From positions 153,110-217,109 of the forward strand of contig NZ_KB894405.1 in the NCBI RefSeq assembly GCF_000374445.1: 64,000 nt of DNA. The letters run 5' to 3'. Position numbers and translations under genes: made by a program. The number at the start of each line of letters is the position of its first letter. Position 1 is the first letter of the stretch. This DNA comes from Actinokineospora enzanensis DSM 44649. Lineage in GTDB: Bacteria > Actinomycetota > Actinomycetes > Mycobacteriales > Pseudonocardiaceae. Positions 1 through 8,087 of this stretch are shown piece by piece. The notes under the pieces are model-generated. The model was not told where the DNA came from and did not search any database. It was given only the letters and a program-made list of their open reading frames with translations.

Positions 1-159
1 CCATCCACATAGCCCGATGGGCTGAATGCATCGTGACCGACAGTCAGCGAATCGCCTTAGCCGAGCGGGTTTTGTGCTCATGAGGGGTGCACCTACCTCG
101 AAGCGGCGACGCCCCGGCGACCCATCGTCACGGCAGAAGTCCGTACAGGGAACGAGAAG
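1..159. other. Intergenic sequence at window edge
   Basis: This stretch follows the stop codon of the leftward signal peptidase/LamG gene. I see no convincing ORF, RNA gene or strong hairpin in it. Confidence 0.4.
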
Positions 160-3100
160 CTAGTGGTTGGCGTGGAAGTGGCGGCGAACCTGGGCGTCCG
201 TCAACTGTGCCGGATACACCGCGAACTCGTCCAGTGTCCCCACCAGATAGTCATTGAGCGGCCGACTGGGCCAACCAGGCAGCACACCCCCACCCCATCG
301 CCAGTAGCCGGTCATGTTCAGGGCGGTCGTGGTGGCCGCGTCGGTGGCGACCAGGTTTCCGTCCACATGGAGCTTCATCCCCGCCGCACCCAGGCTCGCG
401 ACCACGTGATGCCATGCTCCATCGTTGTACGACGTAGTAGTCGAGATCGTCTTCACAACCCCACTCGGCGCAACCCCGAACACGAGGCGGCTCGCACTGT
501 CCAGATAGACGACCCTGTCCCGAGTAGTGCTGTTCGCGCTGATTGTGTTGTAGAAGCCGGCGATCAGACCACCAGCCGTACCCGTCACCTTGAACCATGT
601 CTCGACGCTGAATGTCGACGGGTTTGCGGAACTCGTGAGGTTCGCCGCGTTCGATGTGCCGTTGAACGCCGTCGCCGTGCTGGTGGTCTGTCCCTGTTGA
701 GCACCCTGCAACGCGCCCGGCATGCCTGCCGTGATCGGGGACAAGGCACCCGCCACCGGGATCGGGGTCGGGGCGGGTGCGCCCGCGTTGTACAGGTTCT
801 GTACCTGTGTTGCCGTCAGCGGGGCCTGGACAGTGCGAACCTTGTCGATGACCCCGTTGAAGTAATCAGTCTGTACGCCACTGCGCAACGCGCGCCCCGA
901 CTCCAGTGGGTTCGTCGCGTTCCACGCGCTGTTCGCGCCACGGGTGGTGGTTCCTTGCAGCACGCCGTCCACGTACAGCTTGATCGTGCCGCTGCTGCCG
1001 CCCGAGAACACCCCGACCAGGTGGTACCAACGGCTGATCTGGGGGCCGGACGTGCTGAGAACCGAGTCGTACGTAGGCGAGTTCACGTCCGAGCGCGGCA
1101 TGCGGAACGTCCAGCGGAGGGTGCTGTTGTCCAGTCCCAGGATGAACCCGCTGTCGTTGGTTCCCTGCTGCGACAACACTGCCTGCCCTGACGAGGCCGC
1201 GTTCAGATAGGCGAACGTGGACACGGTGAACCCGAAGTCCGTACGGAGTGGGGCCGTCTGGCTGACAGTCCAGCTGTTGGTGTTGTCGTAGTAGTAAAGA
1301 CCCGCCGTGCCTTCGTAGCCGTAGTCGGTCCAACGGACGTTGTTCATCGCGCCGTCGTTGCTGTTGCCCGAGTCGTCGGAGGCGGTGACCGCGATGTTGT
1401 CGTTGAACTGCCAGTCCAGGGAAGGCCGGGTGTACGCGTCCTCGATGTCGGAGGCGCTCAGGACCCGGTTGTACAGTGCGACCTCGTCTACATAACCAGG
1501 CCAGTACTCCGCGCCCGCGCCGGAGCGGTAGCCACGGCCGATCGAGATCAGACCGTATGCGTTCCACCCGCCGGAACGGCTCGCGCTGCCTTCCAGCGCT
1601 CCGTTGACATACAGACGCATCTGTCCCGCCGCCGCATCCCACACAGCCGCGAGGTGTGTCCACGTGCTGGTGGTCGCGCTTGTCGTGCTCGATACGCGGA
1701 CCGTGCTCGCGCTTGTGCTGTCGGAGGCGGGCATGGTGAACGCGTACTTGCCCGTACTGGCTATGTAGGACAGGAAGAACGCGCCGATGTTCGTGCTGTC
1801 CTTGGTCAGGATTGTGCGGTCGACGCCACCGGGGCTGGTCAGATATACCCACGTCGAGGCGGTGAAACTGGTGTCGGTGCGCATGGCGAAGGTGGACGCG
1901 GACACGTAGTCGTCCACACCGTCCAGTGTGAGTGAACGGCCCGTGCGGCCGTTGGCATTCCACGCCGCACCACCGTTGACGGTGCCGTTGTAGCCGTTGG
2001 GGGAGGAGTCCGTTGCGGTGGTACCGGCCTGTTCCATATCGTAGCGCGCGTTCGGGGCGGTGGCGGCGCCGATGATGCCGGAGATCTCGGCGGCGCCCAG
2101 CACGCGCGGGTACACGCGTGCGTCGTCGAGTGCGCCCGCGTACGGGTATTGCCAGGTGCCGCTCAGCAGCAGGGAGCCTGCGGACAGCACACCGGTCGCA
2201 CGCCACTCGTAGGCGTCGGGGCGCGCGCCCGAGCCTTCCAGTGTTCCGTTGACGTAGAGCCGCATCACGTTGTTCGGGTCGTCATAGACCGCCGTCAGGT
2301 GGGTCCACTGGGTCGTGGACACCGCTGTGGTGGAACTGATGTAGTCCGCGGTGGCGCCTGCCGTGTCGGACCGTGTCATGCCGAACCGCCATACGTTCGC
2401 GCTCTGGTAGACGTACCAGGCGCTGGAGGCGGTTCCGGTCTGTCCGAACATGACCGCGGCGGTGGTGTTGGCGGGTTTGACCCAGAGAGAGACCGAGAAG
2501 CTCGTGTCCGAGGCGGTGGACGGACCCGCGCCGACCACCCGGTCGTCCGTGCCGTCGAACTGGAGGCCGGACCCGGTGAGCCCGGTCGACCAGGTGGGGC
2601 CGTTGACCAGGGTGCCCGGGTCCGCCCCGCCCGCGGCGTCTGCGGTGCTGGTGCCGGAGGCGTCGTCGAAGCGCCAGTACGTGTAGGGGCCGTTGGTGGG
2701 CATGGCGAACTGACCCGGCCGGTTGTTGGTGGACGAGTCGGTGGCGGTGCTGGTCGCCGCGGACGAGGCCGCGTCGTCCTGGCGGTGGTAGAAGCTGGGG
2801 CTGTCGGCGTTGACCGTGGCCGGGTAGGTCGGGAAGGTGGTGGCCGAGCCGAGCGTGTTGCCCGAGTTGGTCGTGGTCTTGGAGAACTTGGCGAACCCGG
2901 TGCCCTCGAACACGAGCAGCATCGCCACACCGAACGCGACCACGCCGACGACCCGCCGGTCGGGGTGACGGCGGGTGCGGAGACGCCAGGCCGGGCGCTT
3001 GCGGTGGCGACCGGTGCGCGGGGGCGGTGGCGGCGGGGGATCCGGGGACGACGGCGGCGGGCCGTCCCGTCGGCGGAGGCGGGCGAGCGCGGCCAACGCC

Positions 3101-3573
3101 ACCAGTCCCACGAGTCCGAGGATCAGGGCCAGGTAGTTCCCACTGTGCAGCCAGTACATGGGCAGACCGACCCACGGCACGCGCAGGCGGCCCTGTCCGT
3201 GCACGGTCTCGGGGTCGACGGGGGTGCTGTCGGCGACCGGGTTGGCGTCGCCCTTGGTGATGAGGTTGCCCAGCTCGTCCACGCGCGCGACCCGGTGCAG
3301 CAGCGTGCGATCGGGCTCCGCCGGGTCGGGGAACGCGATGACGGCGCCCGGTACTGGGTGCTCGGTCAGCAGGGAACCGACGATGACGACGTCACCCGGT
3401 CGGATCGCGGGCGCCATGGAACCTGACAGCACCACATAGGGCTGCCAGGAGATGACGACCGGCAGTACACACCAGGCGAGCAGCCACAGCAACGTGGACA
3501 GCGCGGACTGCGCGACGAAAGCAGCGGTGGCGGGCAGGTAAGCCCGCCACCGCGTGATCCGCGCGACGTTCAC
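160..3573 (-). CDS. SipW-type signal peptidase I fused to four LamG domains
   Basis: This 1137-residue membrane protein starts at GTG 3573, chosen for the GAGGA ribosome site 6 nt upstream; the open frame extends further but into the neighbouring gene. Residues 1-170 form a type I signal peptidase: a membrane segment at about 15-41, the nucleophile motif SGSM (Ser52), the LLHRV motif with His93 in place of the usual Lys, KGDAN near 109, and a second membrane segment at about 148-166. The Ser/His dyad marks the archaeal/ER-like SipW subfamily. A Pro/Arg-rich linker (about 172-205) leads to a third membrane segment (208-231), followed at once by TTTNSGNT, which resembles the SipW-dependent signal of the partner gene. 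The remaining ~900 residues hold four LamG/concanavalin-like jelly-roll units, each with WxFDD or DGxDD-like starts and KLYVDG or RLYVNG strands. SipW enzymes are normally about 190 residues, so the fusion is unusual. It lies 25 nt behind the camelysin-like gene, probably in one operon. Confidence 0.85.
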   Translation of the reverse strand: MNVARITRWRAYLPATAAFVAQSALSTLLWLLAWCVLPVVISWQPYVVLSGSMAPAIRPGDVVIVGSLLTEHPVPGAVIAFPDPAEPDRTLLHRVARVDELGNLITKGDANPVADSTPVDPETVHGQGRLRVPWVGLPMYWLHSGNYLALILGLVGLVALAALARLRRRDGPPPSSPDPPPPPPPRTGRHRKRPAWRLRTRRHPDRRVVGVVAFGVAMLLVFEGTGFAKFSKTTTNSGNTLGSATTFPTYPATVNADSPSFYHRQDDAASSAATSTATDSSTNNRPGQFAMPTNGPYTYWRFDDASGTSTADAAGGADPGTLVNGPTWSTGLTGSGLQFDGTDDRVVGAGPSTASDTSFSVSLWVKPANTTAAVMFGQTGTASSAWYVYQSANVWRFGMTRSDTAGATADYISSTTAVSTTQWTHLTAVYDDPNNVMRLYVNGTLEGSGARPDAYEWRATGVLSAGSLLLSGTWQYPYAGALDDARVYPRVLGAAEISGIIGAATAPNARYDMEQAGTTATDSSPNGYNGTVNGGAAWNANGRTGRSLTLDGVDDYVSASTFAMRTDTSFTASTWVYLTSPGGVDRTILTKDSTNIGAFFLSYIASTGKYAFTMPASDSTSASTVRVSSTTSATTSTWTHLAAVWDAAAGQMRLYVNGALEGSASRSGGWNAYGLISIGRGYRSGAGAEYWPGYVDEVALYNRVLSASDIEDAYTRPSLDWQFNDNIAVTASDDSGNSNDGAMNNVRWTDYGYEGTAGLYYYDNTNSWTVSQTAPLRTDFGFTVSTFAYLNAASSGQAVLSQQGTNDSGFILGLDNSTLRWTFRMPRSDVNSPTYDSVLSTSGPQISRWYHLVGVFSGGSSGTIKLYVDGVLQGTTTRGANSAWNATNPLESGRALRSGVQTDYFNGVIDKVRTVQAPLTATQVQNLYNAGAPAPTPIPVAGALSPITAGMPGALQGAQQGQTTSTATAFNGTSNAANLTSSANPSTFSVETWFKVTGTAGGLIAGFYNTISANSTTRDRVVYLDSASRLVFGVAPSGVVKTISTTTSYNDGAWHHVVASLGAAGMKLHVDGNLVATDAATTTALNMTGYWRWGGGVLPGWPSRPLNDYLVGTLDEFAVYPAQLTDAQVRRHFHANH

Positions 3574-3598
3574 GGTGTCCTCGTGCCGGTCGTGTGTA

Positions 3599-4186
3599 TC
3601 AGGAGCTCTGCGCTTCCCAGGTGAAGCCGATCCCGGCGCTCTTGTTCTGGGCGGCGTTGTTGTCCTGCAGCGTGTAGGTGAACTGGTAGGTCTTCTTGCT
3701 GTTCGCGGTGGACGGGGTCCAAGTGCCGATGCCGTTGCTGAAATTGGTGTACCCGGACGCGAACGCGGCAAGCGTTCCGTTGTGGATGGTGCCGCCGCTG
3801 GCGTCGGCGACGAACCCGGTGCAGTCCGCGTAGGTGCCGCCGGTGCCCTGCTTGACGACGAAGTCGATGTAGGTGCCCAGGGTGCCGGTGTACGAGACGG
3901 CCGTGGTGTAGAGCTTGACCGAGGAGGCGACGTTGCCGGTGAAGGTCACCTCGATGCAGCGCGTGCCGGTGTCGCCCGGCTTCAGGCCGGAGACGGTGAA
4001 CAGGACGCCGTTGCTGTCGTCGTCGGTGATCGACACGGAGCCGGAGTTGAAGGTGTTGCCGCTGTTGGAGGTGGTCGCGGTGAACGCGGCATAGCTGCTG
4101 AACCAGATCACGAGCGCGCTGGCGACCAGGCCGGTCGTCAGCACCGCGGCGGTCTTCAGCCCGGTCCTCTTCCTGGTGGCGCTCAT
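3599..4186 (-). CDS. Camelysin/TasA-like SipW-dependent surface protein
   Basis: This protein of 195 residues starts at ATG 4186 behind a GAGGGA ribosome site. Basic residues and a hydrophobic segment (about 11-35) lead into AAFTATTSNSGNTFNSGS. That run is the typical SipW-dependent signal, in which a short beta-strand with SGNT follows the cleavage region. The mature part is a beta-rich domain with GLKPGD and a late YTLQDNNAAQN stretch, as in camelysin/TasA relatives that form surface fibres or casein-cleaving surface proteins. The cognate signal peptidase is encoded 25 nt downstream, so processing and display at the cell surface is the likely fate. Whether it polymerises cannot be judged from sequence. 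Confidence 0.8.
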   Translation of the reverse strand: MSATRKRTGLKTAAVLTTGLVASALVIWFSSYAAFTATTSNSGNTFNSGSVSITDDDSNGVLFTVSGLKPGDTGTRCIEVTFTGNVASSVKLYTTAVSYTGTLGTYIDFVVKQGTGGTYADCTGFVADASGGTIHNGTLAAFASGYTNFSNGIGTWTPSTANSKKTYQFTYTLQDNNAAQNKSAGIGFTWEAQSS

Positions 4187-4441
4187 GGTGGTCCCTCGTT
4201 CCTGGTGTGACCTGCCGGTCGACCCTCCTTGGTCGCCGGGCCCGCTGGGGGCAGTCCACCGGGTGATCGGCAGGGCCGGGTGCGGGATGATGGTTGCGTC
4301 GGGTGCGAAACGGTTGTCCCGATCGAGTGGACGTGCCACCCCTTCGTGGCTCAGGTCCGCGGGCCCGCGGCCGAAGGGGCGGGCGATCCCGGTTGCCGAT
4401 CACGCGGTGGCCCCGGATCGTCCCCGGAAGGACGGCACCAG

Positions 4442-6055
4442 ATGGTTCTCGGCAAGGCCAAGGTCGGTACCCGCCTCGGCGGCTCGTTCGCGGTCCTCGT
4501 GCTCCTCATCGTCTTCGCGGCCTGCGCGGGCTGGTACGGCCTGAGTCGCCAGGACTCCCTGCACGGCGAGCTGGACCAGCTCGGCCAGCTGCGCGACGAG
4601 GTGGCGCAGGTGAAGTACGACATCGCGGACGTCACCGGCTGGCAGGCGCTGGTCCTCGCGGACGCGGGCGCGTACGGCGCGGCGAAGGCCACCGCGGACG
4701 ACTCCTACAACCGGGCGGCCGAGCTGAAGTCCAAGGCGGGCGCGTACGCGCACCTGGACGCCACGCACACCGAGTGGATGACCGCCGAGGAGCGCACCCA
4801 GTTCGCGAGCCTGCGCCCGGCCTGGGACGACTACTTCGCCTGGGACACCAAGATCATGCAGTGGCTGCAGGCCGACACCATGGCCGCCCGCGCCCAAGCC
4901 ATGGACAGCATCGACGGCGGCGACGCCTCCGCCGCGTACGCGAAGGTGCTCGACGCCACCACCAAGCTGTCCGCGTCCCTGGACACCCGCATGGCGGGCC
5001 TGCGCGCCGACGCCGACAGCACCCAGTCGACCAGCTCGTGGGCACTGGGCGCCACGCTCATCGCCGCGCTCCTGCTGGCGGCCTGGCTGAGTGTGTGGGC
5101 CACCCGGTCGGTCGTACGTCCGCTGGCCACCGTCGTGCGCACGCTGCGCGGCCTGGAGCAGGGGGATCTGACGATTCGCGCGAACCTGCCCGGCTCGGAC
5201 GAGATCGCCCAGGTCGGCCAGGCCGTGGACCACACCGTCGAGTCGCTGCGGGTCACGGTGACCAGCCTGGCGGCGCACGCGGGCGCGCTGTCGTCCGCGT
5301 CCGAGCGGCTGACCTCGGTGTCCGCCGACATCGCGGGCTCCGCCGACGAGGCCAGCAGCCAGGCGGGCGCGGTCACCCAGGCCGCCGCGCGGGTGCTGGA
5401 GAACGTGGACATCGTGGCGACCGGCGGCAACGAGATGGGCGAGTCGATCCGGCAGATCGCGGACAACGCGAGCGAGGCCGCCGACGTGGCCACCAAGGCG
5501 GTCACCGTGGCCGAGGCGACCAATGCCACCGTCGCCAAGCTGGGGGTGTCCTCCGCGGAGATCGGCGACGTGGTCAAGGCCATCACCTCGATCGCGGAGC
5601 AGACGAACCTGTTGGCGTTGAACGCGACCATCGAGGCCGCTCGTGCCGGTGATGCCGGGAAGGGGTTCGCCGTGGTGGCGGGCGAGGTCAAGGATCTCGC
5701 CCAGGAGACCGCGAAGGCCACCGAGGACATCACGAGCCGGGTCGAGGCCATTCGGGCGGACACCGCGGACGCCATCGCCGCGATCGGCGAGATCGTGTCC
5801 ACGGTGGGGCGGATCAGTGACTTCCAGATCGTGATCGCGGCCGCGGTGGAGGAGCAGACCGCCACCACCCACGAGATGAACCGGAACCTGGCCGAGGCCG
5901 CTTCCAGCAGTCGGGAGATCGCCAGCAACATCGGTGGGGTCGCCAGTGCCGCCGATACCACTACCTCGGGGGTGCGGCACTGGCAGCTGGCGGCCACCGA
6001 GCTGGCCGAGATGAGTGGGCAGATGCATGAGACGGTGGCGCGGTTCCGGCTCTGA
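4442..6055 (+). CDS. Methyl-accepting chemotaxis protein
   Basis: This 537-residue receptor starts at ATG 4442, with GGAAGGA about 10 nt upstream. It has a membrane segment near residues 13-34, a helical four-helix-bundle sensor domain rich in charged residues (to about 195), a second membrane segment near 200-220, a HAMP domain (VVRPLATVV to about 270), and a long coiled-coil signalling domain. The conserved hairpin tip reads [18 protein letters not shown] and is followed by [14 protein letters not shown]. It should couple to CheW/CheA, although no other che or flagellar gene is present here. Chemoreceptors are uncommon in non-motile actinomycetes, so this hints at motile spores. It is transcribed divergently from the camelysin/SipW operon and ends at a strong shared terminator. 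Confidence 0.93.
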   Translation: MVLGKAKVGTRLGGSFAVLVLLIVFAACAGWYGLSRQDSLHGELDQLGQLRDEVAQVKYDIADVTGWQALVLADAGAYGAAKATADDSYNRAAELKSKAGAYAHLDATHTEWMTAEERTQFASLRPAWDDYFAWDTKIMQWLQADTMAARAQAMDSIDGGDASAAYAKVLDATTKLSASLDTRMAGLRADADSTQSTSSWALGATLIAALLLAAWLSVWATRSVVRPLATVVRTLRGLEQGDLTIRANLPGSDEIAQVGQAVDHTVESLRVTVTSLAAHAGALSSASERLTSVSADIAGSADEASSQAGAVTQAAARVLENVDIVATGGNEMGESIRQIADNASEAADVATKAVTVAEATNATVAKLGVSSAEIGDVVKAITSIAEQTNLLALNATIEAARAGDAGKGFAVVAGEVKDLAQETAKATEDITSRVEAIRADTADAIAAIGEIVSTVGRISDFQIVIAAAVEEQTATTHEMNRNLAEAASSSREIASNIGGVASAADTTTSGVRHWQLAATELAEMSGQMHETVARFRL

Positions 6056-6072
6056 CCTCGGGCATCGTGCCA

Positions 6073-6113
6073 CGGCTTGATCGGGTGGACTGACCGTCCA
6101 CCCGATCAAGCCG
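6073..6113. terminator. Bidirectional hairpin terminator
   Basis: A perfect 18-bp inverted repeat (6073-6090 with 6096-6113) has a 5-nt loop. It sits between two convergent genes, the chemoreceptor and the choice-of-anchor protein, and probably ends transcription in both directions. Confidence 0.85.
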
Positions 6114-6152
6114 GTCGGCCGCTCCGGAAAGCAGGCCGGGTCGCGTCGCGGG

Positions 6153-7826
6153 CTATGGACAGGGCGTCCCGAGGGCGGCGCGTGCATGCCCGATGACGAC
6201 GTCCACGCCGGTGAGAAGCCGGATGTGAATGGCGTTCACCGACATGCCCGCCCCGCTGGCGAACGGCGTCCGTTCATCAACGGTCACATTTCCCACCAGC
6301 GGAATCACGATCTGCACACTCAACCCGGGCGCAACCGGCACCCCGTTCACCCGCAGATTGTGGAAACTGACGCCGCCGGTGGCAGTCACCTGACCGCCGG
6401 CGTCCACCGCGGCCACTGCCTCGGTGCGAATCTCATCCGCGGTGACCAGCCCGCCGAGCGAATTCAACGCGGCAATACTCGACACGGCCCGCGAGGTGCG
6501 CAATCCATTGGCATCGACCGCGCCGGAAGCATCATTGCTGATCACGCTGAGCGAGCCGCCGGGCAGTCCGGTCCCGGTGATCGAGTTATGGCTACTGCCA
6601 GGCCCGGTCGTGCAGGTGTAGTCCGCCGGAGCGATCGGCCCCAGATGAACCAGCAACGCATCGACCGTCCCCCCATGCGCGTATGCGTTGAACGCCAGCA
6701 CCGGCCCCACCACGCGAACAGTGGCACAACCAGGCGGATCCAACCCCACCAGCACCGACAGATTTCCCGCACAGGTCGTATAAGACCCGACCCGGGCAGC
6801 GGTAACGGGAAGGCTGACATCGCAGGACGCCACACCCGCAGCGAGAGACCCGGTAGCACTGAAACCCCGCCCGTCGGCGACAACCGTGGCACATGAACTG
6901 CTGGGGGTCCCCGCCCACGCCAGCCCCGCAGGCAACGAACCACCAAACGACCACCCGGCCTTCGCCGTGAGCTCACTGGTGTTCGTGACCGTGTAAGTCA
7001 GCGTGGTGGCCGTACCGACCGTGACATTCGCCGCGGGCGCGACGACATCCAGCTGCGGCGTGACATCGAGAATCCGCACATTGTCGAACGCCGCGTCATT
7101 TCCCACACCGCTGGCCTGCTGGTTGACCAGCCTGATCCCCACCGCCGAGCTGTTCACCAACACCGGCGCGTCGCTGTGGTAGGTCCCGACCGCGGTGCCC
7201 CCGATCACCTGCTGCGGCGCCGCGCACGGCTCGATCGGGTGGTCGAACGTCGCGATCGGTGTGTCGCCGTCGAGCAGGTAGAACGCGAACCGCGCGTGGT
7301 TGGCGAAGCAGTTGCGCTCGGCGCCGTCCACGGAGAACGCCAGGAAGCGGTTGGTCGCGGGCAGCGGGATCGGTGTCCGGGTCTCCAGCTGGACCTTGTC
7401 CGGGCCGGGATTGGCCCCGTCGGTGTAGGCGGTGACCGCGTGGTTGGTGTCCGGGTCGCCGCCGGACCACTGTCCGAGGGCGGCCGACATGGCCTGCAGG
7501 TTCGCCCAGGGGCCGGAGCCACAGCCGCTGCCCGGCGGGTTGGGGGTGTCGCGGGTGATCAGGAAGCCGTTGCAGAAGTGCAGCCATGCCGGGTCCGCCG
7601 CGTAGGTCTCGGCGAGCGGCGGGGCGCCGGTGTAGTCGGGCAGGAGGGTGGCCGGGACTCCCAGGCCGTTCTCGAAGTCCTCGGCGAACACGGTGACCGG
7701 GGCGTGCGGCACGCCGGGGTCCGCGGCGGCCGGGCAGGCGAGTGCGGTGATCGCCCCGGCCGCGGTCGCGACGGCCAGGGCGAGTCCGCCGGTGGCGGGG
7801 AGTCGGTCGGGTGGGCGCGGGGCCAT
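6153..7826 (-). CDS. Secreted choice-of-anchor P family protein
   Basis: The protein has 557 residues. ATG 7826 was chosen for the GGAGGAA ribosome site 5-6 nt upstream. A Sec signal peptide covers about residues 1-33 (hydrophobic core LALAVATAAGAITALA, AxA-like end AAADP). An N-terminal domain starting FAEDFENGLGVP, ending in AAFDNVRILDVTP, resembles secreted lectin-like or jelly-roll modules. A DUF11-like beta-sandwich follows (LTYTVTNTSELTAKAGW). The C-terminal 190 residues (AYAHGGTVDALLVHLGP to the end) match the choice-of-anchor P family, which is often found on actinobacterial exported proteins of unknown function. No LPXTG motif is seen. The gene diverges from the EndoU protein gene with a 261-nt shared promoter region. 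Function beyond surface or secreted localisation is unknown. Confidence 0.75.
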   Translation of the reverse strand: MAPRPPDRLPATGGLALAVATAAGAITALACPAAADPGVPHAPVTVFAEDFENGLGVPATLLPDYTGAPPLAETYAADPAWLHFCNGFLITRDTPNPPGSGCGSGPWANLQAMSAALGQWSGGDPDTNHAVTAYTDGANPGPDKVQLETRTPIPLPATNRFLAFSVDGAERNCFANHARFAFYLLDGDTPIATFDHPIEPCAAPQQVIGGTAVGTYHSDAPVLVNSSAVGIRLVNQQASGVGNDAAFDNVRILDVTPQLDVVAPAANVTVGTATTLTYTVTNTSELTAKAGWSFGGSLPAGLAWAGTPSSSCATVVADGRGFSATGSLAAGVASCDVSLPVTAARVGSYTTCAGNLSVLVGLDPPGCATVRVVGPVLAFNAYAHGGTVDALLVHLGPIAPADYTCTTGPGSSHNSITGTGLPGGSLSVISNDASGAVDANGLRTSRAVSSIAALNSLGGLVTADEIRTEAVAAVDAGGQVTATGGVSFHNLRVNGVPVAPGLSVQIVIPLVGNVTVDERTPFASGAGMSVNAIHIRLLTGVDVVIGHARAALGTPCP

Positions 7827-8087
7827 GGCGTTCCTCCACATCCTCGGGGCGGCTGCCATGGAGCGGAATCGGGCCGCCGACCGGCGCCGTTCCGCGATCC
7901 GCGGCCGCTCACACGGTGGTGCCGGGGTGTTCACCCGTCACTACCAACGGGCCGCACCCACCGTCGTCCATTGAGGACTGCCGATCGCCCGCCCGGCCCT
8001 TGCCGAGCGGGCTGTGGACAACTCCGTGCCCGCGCCGGACCAGGGGGTGCAGAATGCTCGCGTCGGATGTGGATCTGGGGGTGTGCC

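Noticed and set aside
4187-4441. Riboswitch upstream of the chemoreceptor
   Set aside because: The leader is GC-rich with several weak stems, but none of the conserved cores of c-di-GMP, c-di-AMP or other common riboswitches could be matched.
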